A stretch of DNA of 64,000 bases from NCBI RefSeq assembly GCF_001945395.1, contig NZ_MSXV01000059.1, positions 85,141-149,140 on the forward strand, in the 5' to 3' direction. The stretch comes from Pseudomonas sp. PA15(2017) (GTDB taxonomy: Bacteria; Pseudomonadota; Gammaproteobacteria; Pseudomonadales; Pseudomonadaceae). Each line of letters starts with the position of its first letter. The first letter of the stretch is position 1. This document shows positions 24,603-32,776 of the stretch, piece after piece. The notes under the pieces were generated by a model. That model ran no database searches. It was given only the letters and a program-made list of their open reading frames with translations, and was not told the origin of the DNA. The translations under genes were made by a program, and so were the position numbers.

Positions 24603-25523
24603 ATGCTCGAAATTCGTCACCTGAAAACACTCCACGCCCTGCGGGAAACCGACAGCCTGGTCGAAGCCGCCGACCGCCTGCACCTGACCCAATCGGCACT
24701 GTCGCACCAGTTCAAGGAACTCGAGGAGCGCCTCGGCATGCAGCTGTTCGTGCGCAAGACCAAGCCGGTGCGCTTCACCAGCGCCGGCCTGCGCCTGCTC
24801 CAGTTGAGCGACGCCGTGCTGCCATTGCTGCGCAGCGCCGAGCGCGATCTGTCGCGTCTTGCCGGTGGTACGGCCGGCCGGCTGCACATGGCGATCGAAT
24901 GCCACAGTTGCTTTCAATGGCTGATGCCGACTATCGACCAGTTTCGCGATGCCTGGCCGGAGGTCGAACTCGACCTGGCCTCGGGCTTCTCCTTCGCGCC
25001 CCTGCCGGCCCTGGCCCGTGGCGACCTGGACCTGGTGGTAACGTCGGACCCGGTGGAGCTGTCCGGCATTACCTATGTGCCGTTGTTCACCTACGAAGCC
25101 ATGCTGGCGGTGGCCAACCAGCACGCCCTCGCCAGTCGCCCCTATATCCGCCCTGAAGACCTGCTCAAGGAAACCCTGATCACCTACCCGGTGGAGCGTG
25201 ATCGCCTGGATATATTCACCCGCTTTCTGGAGCCCGCCGACATCGAGCCGGCCCAGGTACGCACGTCCGAGCTGACGGTGATGATGATGCAGCTGGTGGC
25301 CAGTGGTCGCGGTGTCTGCGGTCTGCCCAACTGGGCGCTGCACGAGTACAGCTCACGGGGCTACGTGACCGCCAAGCGCCTTGGCGACAAGGGTTTGTTC
25401 GCCACGCTCTACGCCGGCGTGCGCACCGACATGCTCGATGCGCCGTTCATGCGTGATTTCCTGCTCACCGCCAAGGACACTTCGTTCGCCAATCTCGAAG
25501 GCGTCAGCGTCGCCCGGCAGTAA
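24603..25523 (+). CDS. metR: LysR-type regulator MetR
   Basis: 306 residues. The N-terminal winged helix (LKTLHALRETDSLVEAADRL, then HLTQSALSHQFKELEERLG) is MetR-like, as is the lack of the usual MDLxxLxxF start. The effector domain has HMAIECHSCFQWLMPTIDQF, a hallmark of MetR, which uses homocysteine as coactivator for methionine genes. It is divergent from the hydrolase gene. A cupin gene follows after 30 bp. Confidence 0.93.
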   Translation: MLEIRHLKTLHALRETDSLVEAADRLHLTQSALSHQFKELEERLGMQLFVRKTKPVRFTSAGLRLLQLSDAVLPLLRSAERDLSRLAGGTAGRLHMAIECHSCFQWLMPTIDQFRDAWPEVELDLASGFSFAPLPALARGDLDLVVTSDPVELSGITYVPLFTYEAMLAVANQHALASRPYIRPEDLLKETLITYPVERDRLDIFTRFLEPADIEPAQVRTSELTVMMMQLVASGRGVCGLPNWALHEYSSRGYVTAKRLGDKGLFATLYAGVRTDMLDAPFMRDFLLTAKDTSFANLEGVSVARQ

Positions 25524-25553
25524 CCCCTTTCCACGGCAACACAGGGCTTCACC

Positions 25554-25883
25554 ATGAACATCAGCGACATCCCCTTTGGCGTCACCGACTGGAGCCAGAT
25601 TCAGCCTACCGAACACGCTGGCGAAACCGGCATGGCCTATTGGCGCACCTGCCAGTTCGGCGCGCTGCGCGTGCGCATGGTCGAGTACACGGCGGGCTAT
25701 CTGGCCGACCATTGGTGCAAGAAGGGCCACATCCTGCTTTGCCTGGAAGGTGAGCTGCATACCGAACTCGATGACGACCGCCGCTTCGTGATGACGCCCG
25801 GCATGAGCTACCAGGTCGCCGATGGCGCCGAAGCGCACCGCAGCTCGACGAGCACCGGCGCTCGACTGTTCATCGTCGACTGA
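25554..25883 (+). CDS. DHCW-motif cupin-fold protein
   Basis: 109-residue single cupin domain. DHWCKKGHILLCLEGEL contains the conserved Asp-His-Trp-Cys-type core, and the final strand ends TGARLFIVD. Small cupins of this family have no assigned reaction. It begins 30 bp after metR and may share its transcript. The MNISDIPFGVTDW start is standard for the family. Confidence 0.85.
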   Translation: MNISDIPFGVTDWSQIQPTEHAGETGMAYWRTCQFGALRVRMVEYTAGYLADHWCKKGHILLCLEGELHTELDDDRRFVMTPGMSYQVADGAEAHRSSTSTGARLFIVD

Positions 25884-25959
25884 ATCGGGCCGCCGACGGG
25901 TTACAGCCTCGCCGTTCTGCCGTTATGCTGGCGGTCGATTTCTGCGCCTGGAGCCCGTC

Positions 25960-26352
25960 ATGATCAATGCCTACCGTCTGCCCGTTATCGCCGGCCTGGT
26001 TCTGCTGGGTGCCTGCGCCAGCCCCTCGAAAACCCTGCAGGTGCAGAAACAGAGCCAGTGCCCCATCGCCCTGCACGCGGGCCAGCAACTGATCCTCAGC
26101 CTGCCGAGCAACCCGACGACGGGCTATCGCTGGACGGTGCAGGAAGACGCGGCCGCGGTACTCAAGGCCCTTGGCCCGGAAGTCTACAGCGCAGCCCAAG
26201 ATTCCGACCTGGTCGGCGGCGACGGCCACTCCACCTGGCGCTTCCAGGCCACGGAGCCAGGTGAAGCCCAGTTGCTGCTGACCTACGCCCAGCCCTGGGA
26301 CGCCAGCGCCGCGCCTGCCGACACCTTCGACTGTCAGATCCGCGTGCGCTAA
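25960..26352 (+). CDS. Chagasin-like (inhibitor I42) lipoprotein
   Basis: 130 residues with a lipoprotein signal ending LVLLGAC. The mature domain shows the I42 cysteine-protease-inhibitor loops: NPTTGYRW, a central Gly-rich loop (LVGGDGHSTW) and a late YAQPWD segment. Members block papain-type proteases with three loops. A periplasmic, membrane-anchored inhibitor is expected. The ATG at 25960 gives the signal peptide; the frame is open further upstream without family similarity. Confidence 0.85.
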   Translation: MINAYRLPVIAGLVLLGACASPSKTLQVQKQSQCPIALHAGQQLILSLPSNPTTGYRWTVQEDAAAVLKALGPEVYSAAQDSDLVGGDGHSTWRFQATEPGEAQLLLTYAQPWDASAAPADTFDCQIRVR

Positions 26353-26468
26353 GGGTGCGCCTGCACGGCCAAATCCAGGCCGACCATCGCATCCGGCTCG
26401 TCACGAGGTTTGGCTAATCGCCGGACTTGGCTAAAATGCGCGCCTTTCCAGCGCCATGCAGACCGACC

Positions 26469-27212
26469 GTGAACAGACAGCCCGACCAACTCTTCGCCCA
26501 GCCACTGGATCAGGTGCCGGATTTCGTCTTCAACGAAGACGTGGCCCGGGTCTTTCCCGACATGATCAAGCGCTCGGTGCCGGGCTACCCCACCATCGTC
26601 GAGAACATCGGTGTGCTGGCCGGCCAGTTCGCCCGGCCCGGCAGCCTGCTCTATGACCTGGGCTGCTCGCTGGGCGCCGTCACCCAGGCGCTGCGCCGCC
26701 ACGTGCAGGCGGACGGTTGCCGGGTGATCGCCGTGGACAACTCCAGCGCCATGGTCGAGCGCTGCCGCGAGTACCTGCACGCCCAGGACGCCATGTTCCA
26801 GGAGCTGCTGCCGGTCGAGGTCATCGAAGCCGACATTCTCGCCATGGACTGGCAGCCCGCCTCTTTGGTGGCGATGAACTTCACCCTGCAGTTCATCGCC
26901 CCGGAAAACCGCCTGGAACTGCTGAGCCGGATCCGCAGCGCCCTGCTGCCCGGTGGGGCGCTGATCCTCTCCGAGAAACTGCGCTTCGAAGACGGGCAAC
27001 AACATGCCCTGCTCACCGACCTGCACATCGCCTTCAAGCGGGCCAACGGCTACAGCGAACTGGAAATCGCCCAGAAGCGCAGCGCCATCGAAAACGTCAT
27101 GCTGCCCGACAGCCTCGAGCAGCATCGCGCACGCCTGCAGGCCGCCGGCTTCAGCAAGGTGGTGCCGTGGTTCCAGTGCCTGAACTTCGCGTCCCTGGTG
27201 GCACTGCCATGA
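26469..27212 (+). CDS. cmoA: Carboxy-SAM synthase CmoA
   Basis: 247 residues; converts SAM and prephenate to carboxy-SAM for tRNA wobble-uridine modification. The SAM-binding motif is LLYDLGCSLGAVTQALRRH. NFTLQFI, FKRANGYSELEIAQKRSAIE and the end WFQCLNFASLVALP are highly conserved with E. coli CmoA. The start is GTG at 26469. The stop overlaps the cmoB ATG, so the two enzymes of the pathway are translationally coupled. Confidence 0.97.
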   Translation: MNRQPDQLFAQPLDQVPDFVFNEDVARVFPDMIKRSVPGYPTIVENIGVLAGQFARPGSLLYDLGCSLGAVTQALRRHVQADGCRVIAVDNSSAMVERCREYLHAQDAMFQELLPVEVIEADILAMDWQPASLVAMNFTLQFIAPENRLELLSRIRSALLPGGALILSEKLRFEDGQQHALLTDLHIAFKRANGYSELEIAQKRSAIENVMLPDSLEQHRARLQAAGFSKVVPWFQCLNFASLVALP

Positions 27213-28177
27213 TGCGCCGTATGGATCTGGACGCCCTGCAGGCCGAGCTCGCCGGCACGCCTCTGCAGGACTGGAGCGCCGACCTGCCCGCGCAGATCGA
27301 CGCCAAGCTGGCCATCGGTCATGGCGACCTGCAGCGCTGGTACGCCGCCGTCGAAGCGCTGCCATCGCTCAATGCCGAGCAGATCGACCTGCGGCAGGAC
27401 TTCAGACTCGACGGCCCCTGCGACGAAAGCATGCAGGCGGCACTGGACAGTGCGCTACGCGGCCTGATCCCGTGGCGCAAAGGCCCCTTCCATCCATTCG
27501 GCGTGCACGTGGACACCGAATGGCGCTCCGACTGGAAATGGCAGCGCGTCGCCCCGCATCTGGACCTCAAAGGCAGACGCGTGCTCGACGTCGGCTGCGG
27601 CAATGGCTACTACATGTGGCGCATGCTCGGCGCCGGCGCACGCAGCGTGGTCGGCATCGACCCGAACTGGCTGTTCCTCTGCCAGTTCCTGGCGATGAAG
27701 AACTACCTGCCCGATATGCCCGCCTGGCACCTGCCGCTGGGAATCGAAGAGCTGCCAGCCAAGCTGCTGGGCTTCGACACGGTGTTTTCCATGGGCGTGC
27801 TCTATCATCGTCGCTCGCCCATCGACCATCTGCTCGAACTCAAGGACTGCCTGCGCAAGGGTGGCGAATTGGTGCTGGAAACCCTGGTGGTGGAAGGCGA
27901 CGCCCAGCAGGTGCTGGTCCCCGAAGACCGCTACGCGCAGATGCGCAATGTGTGGTTCCTGCCGTCGGTGCCGGCGCTGGAGCTATGGCTGCGCCGCGCC
28001 GGGTTCCTTGACGTACGCTGCGTGGACGTCAGCGTCACCTCGGTCGAGGAACAACGCAGCACCGAGTGGATGCGCTACCAGTCGCTGCCCGAGTTCCTCG
28101 ACCCGCTGGACCATCGCCGCACCGTCGAAGGCCTGCCGGCACCGCGCCGCGCTGTCATGGTCGCGCGCAAGCCCTGA
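27209..28177 (+). CDS. cmoB: tRNA U34 carboxymethyltransferase CmoB
   Basis: 322 residues; transfers the carboxymethyl group from carboxy-SAM to 5-hydroxyuridine at tRNA position 34. It has RKGPFHPFGVHVDTEWRSDW, the methyltransferase motif VLDVGCGNGYYMWRM, and MGVLYHRRSPIDHL. Length is normal. It forms an ATGA-coupled pair with cmoA. A REP-like element follows. Confidence 0.97.
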   Translation: MMRRMDLDALQAELAGTPLQDWSADLPAQIDAKLAIGHGDLQRWYAAVEALPSLNAEQIDLRQDFRLDGPCDESMQAALDSALRGLIPWRKGPFHPFGVHVDTEWRSDWKWQRVAPHLDLKGRRVLDVGCGNGYYMWRMLGAGARSVVGIDPNWLFLCQFLAMKNYLPDMPAWHLPLGIEELPAKLLGFDTVFSMGVLYHRRSPIDHLLELKDCLRKGGELVLETLVVEGDAQQVLVPEDRYAQMRNVWFLPSVPALELWLRRAGFLDVRCVDVSVTSVEEQRSTEWMRYQSLPEFLDPLDHRRTVEGLPAPRRAVMVARKP

Positions 28178-28189
28178 TAACTTCGCTGG

Positions 28190-28219
28190 GTAGCCCGGTT
28201 GAGCGAAGCGATACCCGGG
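28190..28219. repeat. Single-arm REP-like repeat
   Basis: GTAGCCCGGTTGAGCGAAGC, continuing GATACCCGGG, matches the right half of the palindrome at 5515-5576 apart from a one-base indel and one substitution next to the GTAGCC block. It lies between the convergent cmoB and pdxJ genes; the remaining ~150 bp of this gap show nothing else. Confidence 0.7.
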
Positions 28220-28368
28220 GGCTTATGGGGCGGACCGGGACGCCGGCCGCCCGTGGCGCCCGCGAACAGTCGACCATCGCCCTATCGGCATGAACCGCAC
28301 GCCAGATACGGCGGACTGCTTCGCGAACCGAACGCCGCCCGGTACGCCTGCGCGGCAGGCGCAAAGCG

Positions 28369-29112
28369 TTAACGTCCTGCTGCACCCTGGATCAACTGCT
28401 TCATCTCACGCACGGCTTCCTTGAAGCCGACGAACAGCGCGTGGCTGACCAGCGCATGGCCGATGTTCAGCTCGTTGATGCCAGGGATCGCCGCGACCGG
28501 CTCGACGTTGTGATAATGCAGACCGTGGCCGGCGTTGACGATCAGCCCCAGCGACACGCCCAGGGCGACGCCTTCTCGGATGCGCTGCAGTTCGGCAGCC
28601 GCTTCTTGCGGCGTGTGCGCATCGGCATACCGCCCGGTATGCAATTCGATGGCCGGTGCGCCGACGCGCTTGCTCGCCTCGATCTGCCGCGGGTCAGCAT
28701 CGATGAACAGCGAAACCTCGCTGCCAACGGCCGCCAGGCGCGTTACCGCTGCGGCAATCCGCGCTTCCTGGCCGGCGACGTCCAGGCCACCTTCGGTGGT
28801 CAGTTCCTGGCGGGTTTCCGGTACCAGGCACACGTGCTCGGGGCATATCTCCTCGGCGAAGTCGAGCATGAAGTCGGTCACGCCCATCTCGAAGTTCATG
28901 CGCGTCTGCATGACTTCCTTGAGCACTCGCACGTCGCGCTCCTGGATATGCCGGCGATCTTCACGCAGGTGCACGGTGATGCCGTCGGCACCCGCCTCTT
29001 CGGCGTCCAGCGCGGCTTTCACCGGATCGGGATAGCGAGTGCCGCGCGCCTGGCGCAGCGTGGCGACGTGATCGATATTCACGCCCAGCAAAACACGGTT
29101 GGCTTCAGTCAC
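28369..29112 (-). CDS. pdxJ: Pyridoxine 5'-phosphate synthase PdxJ
   Basis: 247 residues. Condenses 1-deoxyxylulose 5-phosphate with aminoacetone 3-phosphate in vitamin B6 synthesis. Signature segments are LLGVNIDHVATLRQARGT, GADGITVHLREDRRHI and VNAGHGLHYHNV, ending with ELNIGHALVSHALFVG. The start overlaps the recO stop by 8 bp, so it is the last gene of the lepA-to-pdxJ run. No acpS gene follows. Confidence 0.96.
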   Translation of the reverse strand: MTEANRVLLGVNIDHVATLRQARGTRYPDPVKAALDAEEAGADGITVHLREDRRHIQERDVRVLKEVMQTRMNFEMGVTDFMLDFAEEICPEHVCLVPETRQELTTEGGLDVAGQEARIAAAVTRLAAVGSEVSLFIDADPRQIEASKRVGAPAIELHTGRYADAHTPQEAAAELQRIREGVALGVSLGLIVNAGHGLHYHNVEPVAAIPGINELNIGHALVSHALFVGFKEAVREMKQLIQGAAGR

Positions 29113-29803
29113 GAGTCGGCTCCTTGAGCGTCATGAACAATTCGCGGCTGACCAGCGGTCGGCCGCCGAGATGAGGGGCGAGTGCCTGGCGCATCAGGCG
29201 CTTGGCCGCGGCCAGCGCGCCAGGCGTGCTCCAGTCTGCATCGGCCATGGCCAGCAGTTCACTACCGAGAAAGGCCCCGGGCTGCCAGTGGCCAATGGGC
29301 AGGAAGCCGCTGTCAGCCTCCAGCCGGTACAAGCCGCCGCTGGCCACGGCATTGCCCTGGACGTCGCTGTCGAGGGCGAAACCATAGCCGAGTTCATCGA
29401 GCAGCCGCCATTCGAACGCGCGCAAGATCGGCTCCAGCGGCCGCCCTTGGGCCAGCGCCAGGATGCTCATGGCGTAATGCTCGAAAATCACCGGGTGCGG
29501 GTCTTCGGCGGGCAGCACGCGAATCAGCAACTCGTTGAGGTACAGGCCGCTGAACAGCGCCTCGCCGGTGAGCAGGTTGGGAATGCCGGCGGCTTCCAGG
29601 CGGCCGACGTTCTTCAGCTCGCCGCGGCCGCGGGTTTCCAACTCCAGGGGAATGAACGGCCGCGCCAGGCTGCCAGCCTTGCCCCGCGCGCCACGCAACA
29701 CGGCGCGCAAACGGCCCTGCGGGGTCAGGAAGTCGACCAGCGCGCTGCTCTCGCGATAGGCGCGGCTGTGCAGGACGTAGGCGGGCTGGCTGAGCGCAAG
29801 CAT
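29105..29803 (-). CDS. recO: DNA repair protein RecO
   Basis: 232 residues. N-terminal OB fold (QPAYVLHSRAYRESSALVDF then LRAVLRGARGKAG) and a helical C-terminal domain (YLNELLIRVLPAEDPHP, FEWRLLDELGYG). RecO loads RecA onto SSB-coated single-stranded DNA with RecR. No zinc-finger Cys set is seen, as in other gammaproteobacteria. It lies between era and pdxJ. Confidence 0.93.
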   Translation of the reverse strand: MLALSQPAYVLHSRAYRESSALVDFLTPQGRLRAVLRGARGKAGSLARPFIPLELETRGRGELKNVGRLEAAGIPNLLTGEALFSGLYLNELLIRVLPAEDPHPVIFEHYAMSILALAQGRPLEPILRAFEWRLLDELGYGFALDSDVQGNAVASGGLYRLEADSGFLPIGHWQPGAFLGSELLAMADADWSTPGALAAAKRLMRQALAPHLGGRPLVSRELFMTLKEPTRD

Positions 29804-29851
29804 GGGAGGAGACTCGCAGGGTTAGCCAGCCGCAGCGCGGCGGATGCCGGG

Positions 29852-30754
29852 TCAGATATCGTCGTAACCGAGCGAACGCAAGGCGCGCTCGTCATCGGAC
29901 CAGCCACTCTTCACCTTGACCCAGAGATTGAGCATGACCTTGGTATCGAACATCGACTCCATGTCCTTGCGCGCTTCCTGGCCAATGCGTTTGAGGCGCT
30001 CACCCTTCTCGCCGATGATGATCTTCTTCTGGCCATCGCGTTCGACCAGGATCAGCGCATGGATATGCATGATCCGCCCTTCGCGCTTGAATTCCTCGAT
30101 CTCCACAGTGATCTGGTAAGGCAGCTCAGCACCGAGCTGACGCATGATCTTCTCGCGCACCAGCTCGGCAGCGAAGAAACGCCCCGAGCGGTCGGTGATC
30201 TGGTCTTCCGGGAAGAAGTGCACACCTTCAGGCAGGCGCTCGCCCACCAGCTTTTCCAAAGCATCGAGGTTGTGCCCATGCTGCGCCGAAACCGGCACGA
30301 TCTCGGCGTCGGGCAGTTGCTGCGCCAGCCACTGCAGGTGCGGCATCAGGTCGGCCTTGTCTTCCAGGCGATCGGTCTTGTTGACCGCCAAAATCACCGG
30401 CCCTTCGACGTACTGGACGCGCTCGAGCACCATCTGGTCCTCGTCGGTCCAGCGGGTGCGATCGACCACGAAGATCACCACGTCGACATCCTTCAGAGCC
30501 GACGAGGCGTTCTTGTTCATGTAACGGTTGATCGCCTTGTCGTTGTTCTTGTGCAGGCCGGGCGTATCGACGTAGATCGCCTGCACTTCACCCTCGGTCT
30601 TGATGCCGAGCATGTTGTGGCGGGTGGTCTGCGGCTTGCGCGAGGTGATCGCCAGCTTCTGACCGAGAATGTGGTTGAGCAACGTCGATTTGCCCACGTT
30701 GGGCCGGCCAACGATGGCGACATAGCCACAGCGCGTTACGGGCGAATCAGTCAT
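29852..30754 (-). CDS. era: GTPase Era
   Basis: 300 residues; ribosome-associated GTPase acting in 30S maturation. G1 is GRPNVGKS at 16-23, the G2 region includes SRKPQTTRHN, G3 is DTPG, and G4 is NKTD. The C-terminal KH domain has the 16S-binding segment IHALILVERDGQKKIIIGEKG. The ATG at 30754 (MTDSPVTRCG) overlaps the rnc stop by 8 bp, coupling it to RNase III. Confidence 0.97.
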   Translation of the reverse strand: MTDSPVTRCGYVAIVGRPNVGKSTLLNHILGQKLAITSRKPQTTRHNMLGIKTEGEVQAIYVDTPGLHKNNDKAINRYMNKNASSALKDVDVVIFVVDRTRWTDEDQMVLERVQYVEGPVILAVNKTDRLEDKADLMPHLQWLAQQLPDAEIVPVSAQHGHNLDALEKLVGERLPEGVHFFPEDQITDRSGRFFAAELVREKIMRQLGAELPYQITVEIEEFKREGRIMHIHALILVERDGQKKIIIGEKGERLKRIGQEARKDMESMFDTKVMLNLWVKVKSGWSDDERALRSLGYDDI

Positions 30755-31436
30755 TGCCGTTCTCCACACCCAGGGCGATCAGCGCGGCAGTGGCCGCGAC
30801 CTGTTCGGCGATCCGGCGGCTGGCGCCTTGGCCCAGGGTCTTGTCATTGAGTAAATTGACCTGACATTCGACCACGAATGTCCGGCAATGGGGTTCGCCC
30901 TGGATGTCGACCACCTCGTAGCGCGGCAGCTCGCAAGCACGCGACTGCAGAAATTCCTGCAGACGGGTCTTGGGGTCCTTGTTGGTGTCGACCAGGGTCA
31001 GGCCGTCCAGTTCGTTGGTCAGCCAGGCCAGCACGCGCTCGCGGGCGACGTCCATGCCGGCATCAAGATAAATGGCGCCGATCAGGGCTTCCAGGGCATC
31101 GGCCAGGATCGAGTCGCGTCGAAAGCCACCGCTCTTCAGCTCACCGGAGCCCAGGCGCAGGTACTCGCCAAGGTCGAAACCGCGCGCCAGTACGGCAAGG
31201 GTCTCGCCCTTCACCAGCCGCGCGCGCAACCTCGACAGCTGGCCTTCGCGGGCCTGGGGGAAGCGCTCGTAGAGCGCCTCGCCGGCGACGAAATTGAGGA
31301 TGGCATCACCGAGAAACTCCAGACGCTCATTGTTGCGTCCGGCAAAACTGCGATGGGTCAGGGCCAGGATCATCAGATCCTGGTCCTTGAAGCTATGCCC
31401 GAGCTGGCGCTCGAGGCGGGTCAACGAAACACTCAC
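30747..31436 (-). CDS. rnc: Ribonuclease III
   Basis: 229 residues; cleaves double-stranded RNA in rRNA processing. The catalytic signature NERLEFLGDAILNFV lies near residues 36-50 and a second acidic cluster (ADALEALIGAIYLDAG) follows. A double-stranded RNA-binding domain occupies the C-terminus (DPKTRLQEFLQSRACELPRY onward). It overlaps the upstream DUF4845 gene by 4 bp and era by 8 bp. Confidence 0.97.
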   Translation of the reverse strand: MSVSLTRLERQLGHSFKDQDLMILALTHRSFAGRNNERLEFLGDAILNFVAGEALYERFPQAREGQLSRLRARLVKGETLAVLARGFDLGEYLRLGSGELKSGGFRRDSILADALEALIGAIYLDAGMDVARERVLAWLTNELDGLTLVDTNKDPKTRLQEFLQSRACELPRYEVVDIQGEPHCRTFVVECQVNLLNDKTLGQGASRRIAEQVAATAALIALGVENGND

Positions 31437-31810
31437 GGCATACGCACACGAAATTCTTTATCGAAATTAACCACCAGATCGATGTTCTCGATCAGGTGCT
31501 CACGTTTTTCATACTTGAGGTGGGCAAGAAATTCGTTGCCATCCTGGGTCACCTTCAGCGCGTCCTGCATGTTCAGGTCGCGGATGCTGTTGACCGTCAT
31601 GCCACGGCTGACGTGGCTGTAGAAATCGCCCACCGTCCTGACTTCCTGCAGGCGGTCGGTTTCCACGGAAGTGATGATCTTTTCCATCGACATGTAGTCG
31701 AGGTAATGCGGCACTACCTTGAACGCCGTGCTGGCCAGAAACGCCACGACAGCCAGTACCACCAGCCAGCTGACGATCGACAAGCCCTGCTGCGAGCGTG
31801 CGAATTTCAT
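31433..31810 (-). CDS. DUF4845 membrane-anchored protein
   Basis: 125 residues with one N-terminal transmembrane helix (LSIVSWLVVLAVVAFLASTA) and a periplasmic domain. The N-terminal RSQQGLS before the helix recalls a type IV pilin-like leader, a feature of this family. Function unknown, but the lepB-DUF4845-rnc-era order is conserved in Pseudomonas. The ATG at 31810 was chosen over 31816 because GGGG lies 6 nt before it. Confidence 0.85.
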   Translation of the reverse strand: MKFARSQQGLSIVSWLVVLAVVAFLASTAFKVVPHYLDYMSMEKIITSVETDRLQEVRTVGDFYSHVSRGMTVNSIRDLNMQDALKVTQDGNEFLAHLKYEKREHLIENIDLVVNFDKEFRVRMP

Positions 31811-31916
31811 GTTCATCCCCAAAAGTATCCAGATAGTCCGATGCGCGTCGCGCGCATGACAAGACTATAGATAGCTGGCGGCGCCGTATTGAACGGCGCC
31901 GCAAATTTTCATCAGA

Positions 31917-32771
31917 TCAGTGAATGAGCCCGACACGGGAGAAGTTCGGCAGGGTCTTGAACTTCGGATCCGGCCAGCTCATCCAGATGGCGAACGCCTT
32001 GCCGACGATGTTGCGATCCGGAACCATGCCCAGCACGTCTTTGGGGATATTCGGGTCGTTCCAGTAACGGCTGTCGTTGGAGTTGTCGCGGTTGTCGCCC
32101 ATCATGAAGTAGTGCCCTTCAGGGATGGTCCATTCCTTGCCGGGCTCGGCGCGGTAGCGGGTCATTTCCTTGCGGATGCGGTGCTCGACCTCACCCAGGT
32201 GCTCACTGTACAGCGTGGCGCTGCCCAGGCTGCCCGGCTCCTCACCGATCAACTGCTCGGCCACCGCGTTGCCGTTGACGAACAGGCGCTTGTCGCTGCT
32301 GTAGCGCACGTGATCGCCCGGCAGGCCGATGACGCGCTTGATGTAGTTGACGTTGGGGTCGCTCGGGTAGCGGAACACCATGACGTCGCCGCGCTGCGGA
32401 TCACCGACTTCGATGACCTTGGTGTCCAGCACCGGCAGGCGAATGCCGTAGGCAAACTTGTTGACCAGGATGAAGTCGCCCACTTCCAGGGTCGGAATCA
32501 TCGAGCCGGACGGAATCTGGAACGGCTCGACCAGAAAGGAGCGCAGTACCAGCACGATGGCCAGTACCGGAAAGAACGACTTGCCGTATTCGACCAGCAA
32601 GGGTTCCTTGTTGAGCTTTTCGACCACTGCGTCGTCGACTTGCTCGACCTTGCCCTGGTAACTGGCGATCGCTGCACGACGCCGCGGCGCCAGGAATACC
32701 AGATCGAACAGGGCCAGAGCGCCGCACACGGCGACGGCAATGACCAGCAACAGCGGAAAATTGAATGACAT
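31917..32771 (-). CDS. lepB: Signal peptidase I
   Basis: 284 residues. Cleaves Sec and Tat signal peptides at the inner membrane. Two N-terminal membrane segments lie at about 1-25 and 65-80. The nucleophile is Ser90 in IPSGSM and the general base is Lys145 in YIKRVIG, the same numbers as in E. coli. Boxes D and E (KRVIGLPGDHV; FMMGDNRDNSNDSR) are complete. It follows lepA by 5 bp. Confidence 0.97.
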   Translation of the reverse strand: MSFNFPLLLVIAVAVCGALALFDLVFLAPRRRAAIASYQGKVEQVDDAVVEKLNKEPLLVEYGKSFFPVLAIVLVLRSFLVEPFQIPSGSMIPTLEVGDFILVNKFAYGIRLPVLDTKVIEVGDPQRGDVMVFRYPSDPNVNYIKRVIGLPGDHVRYSSDKRLFVNGNAVAEQLIGEEPGSLGSATLYSEHLGEVEHRIRKEMTRYRAEPGKEWTIPEGHYFMMGDNRDNSNDSRYWNDPNIPKDVLGMVPDRNIVGKAFAIWMSWPDPKFKTLPNFSRVGLIH

Positions 32772-32776
32772 AGGCC

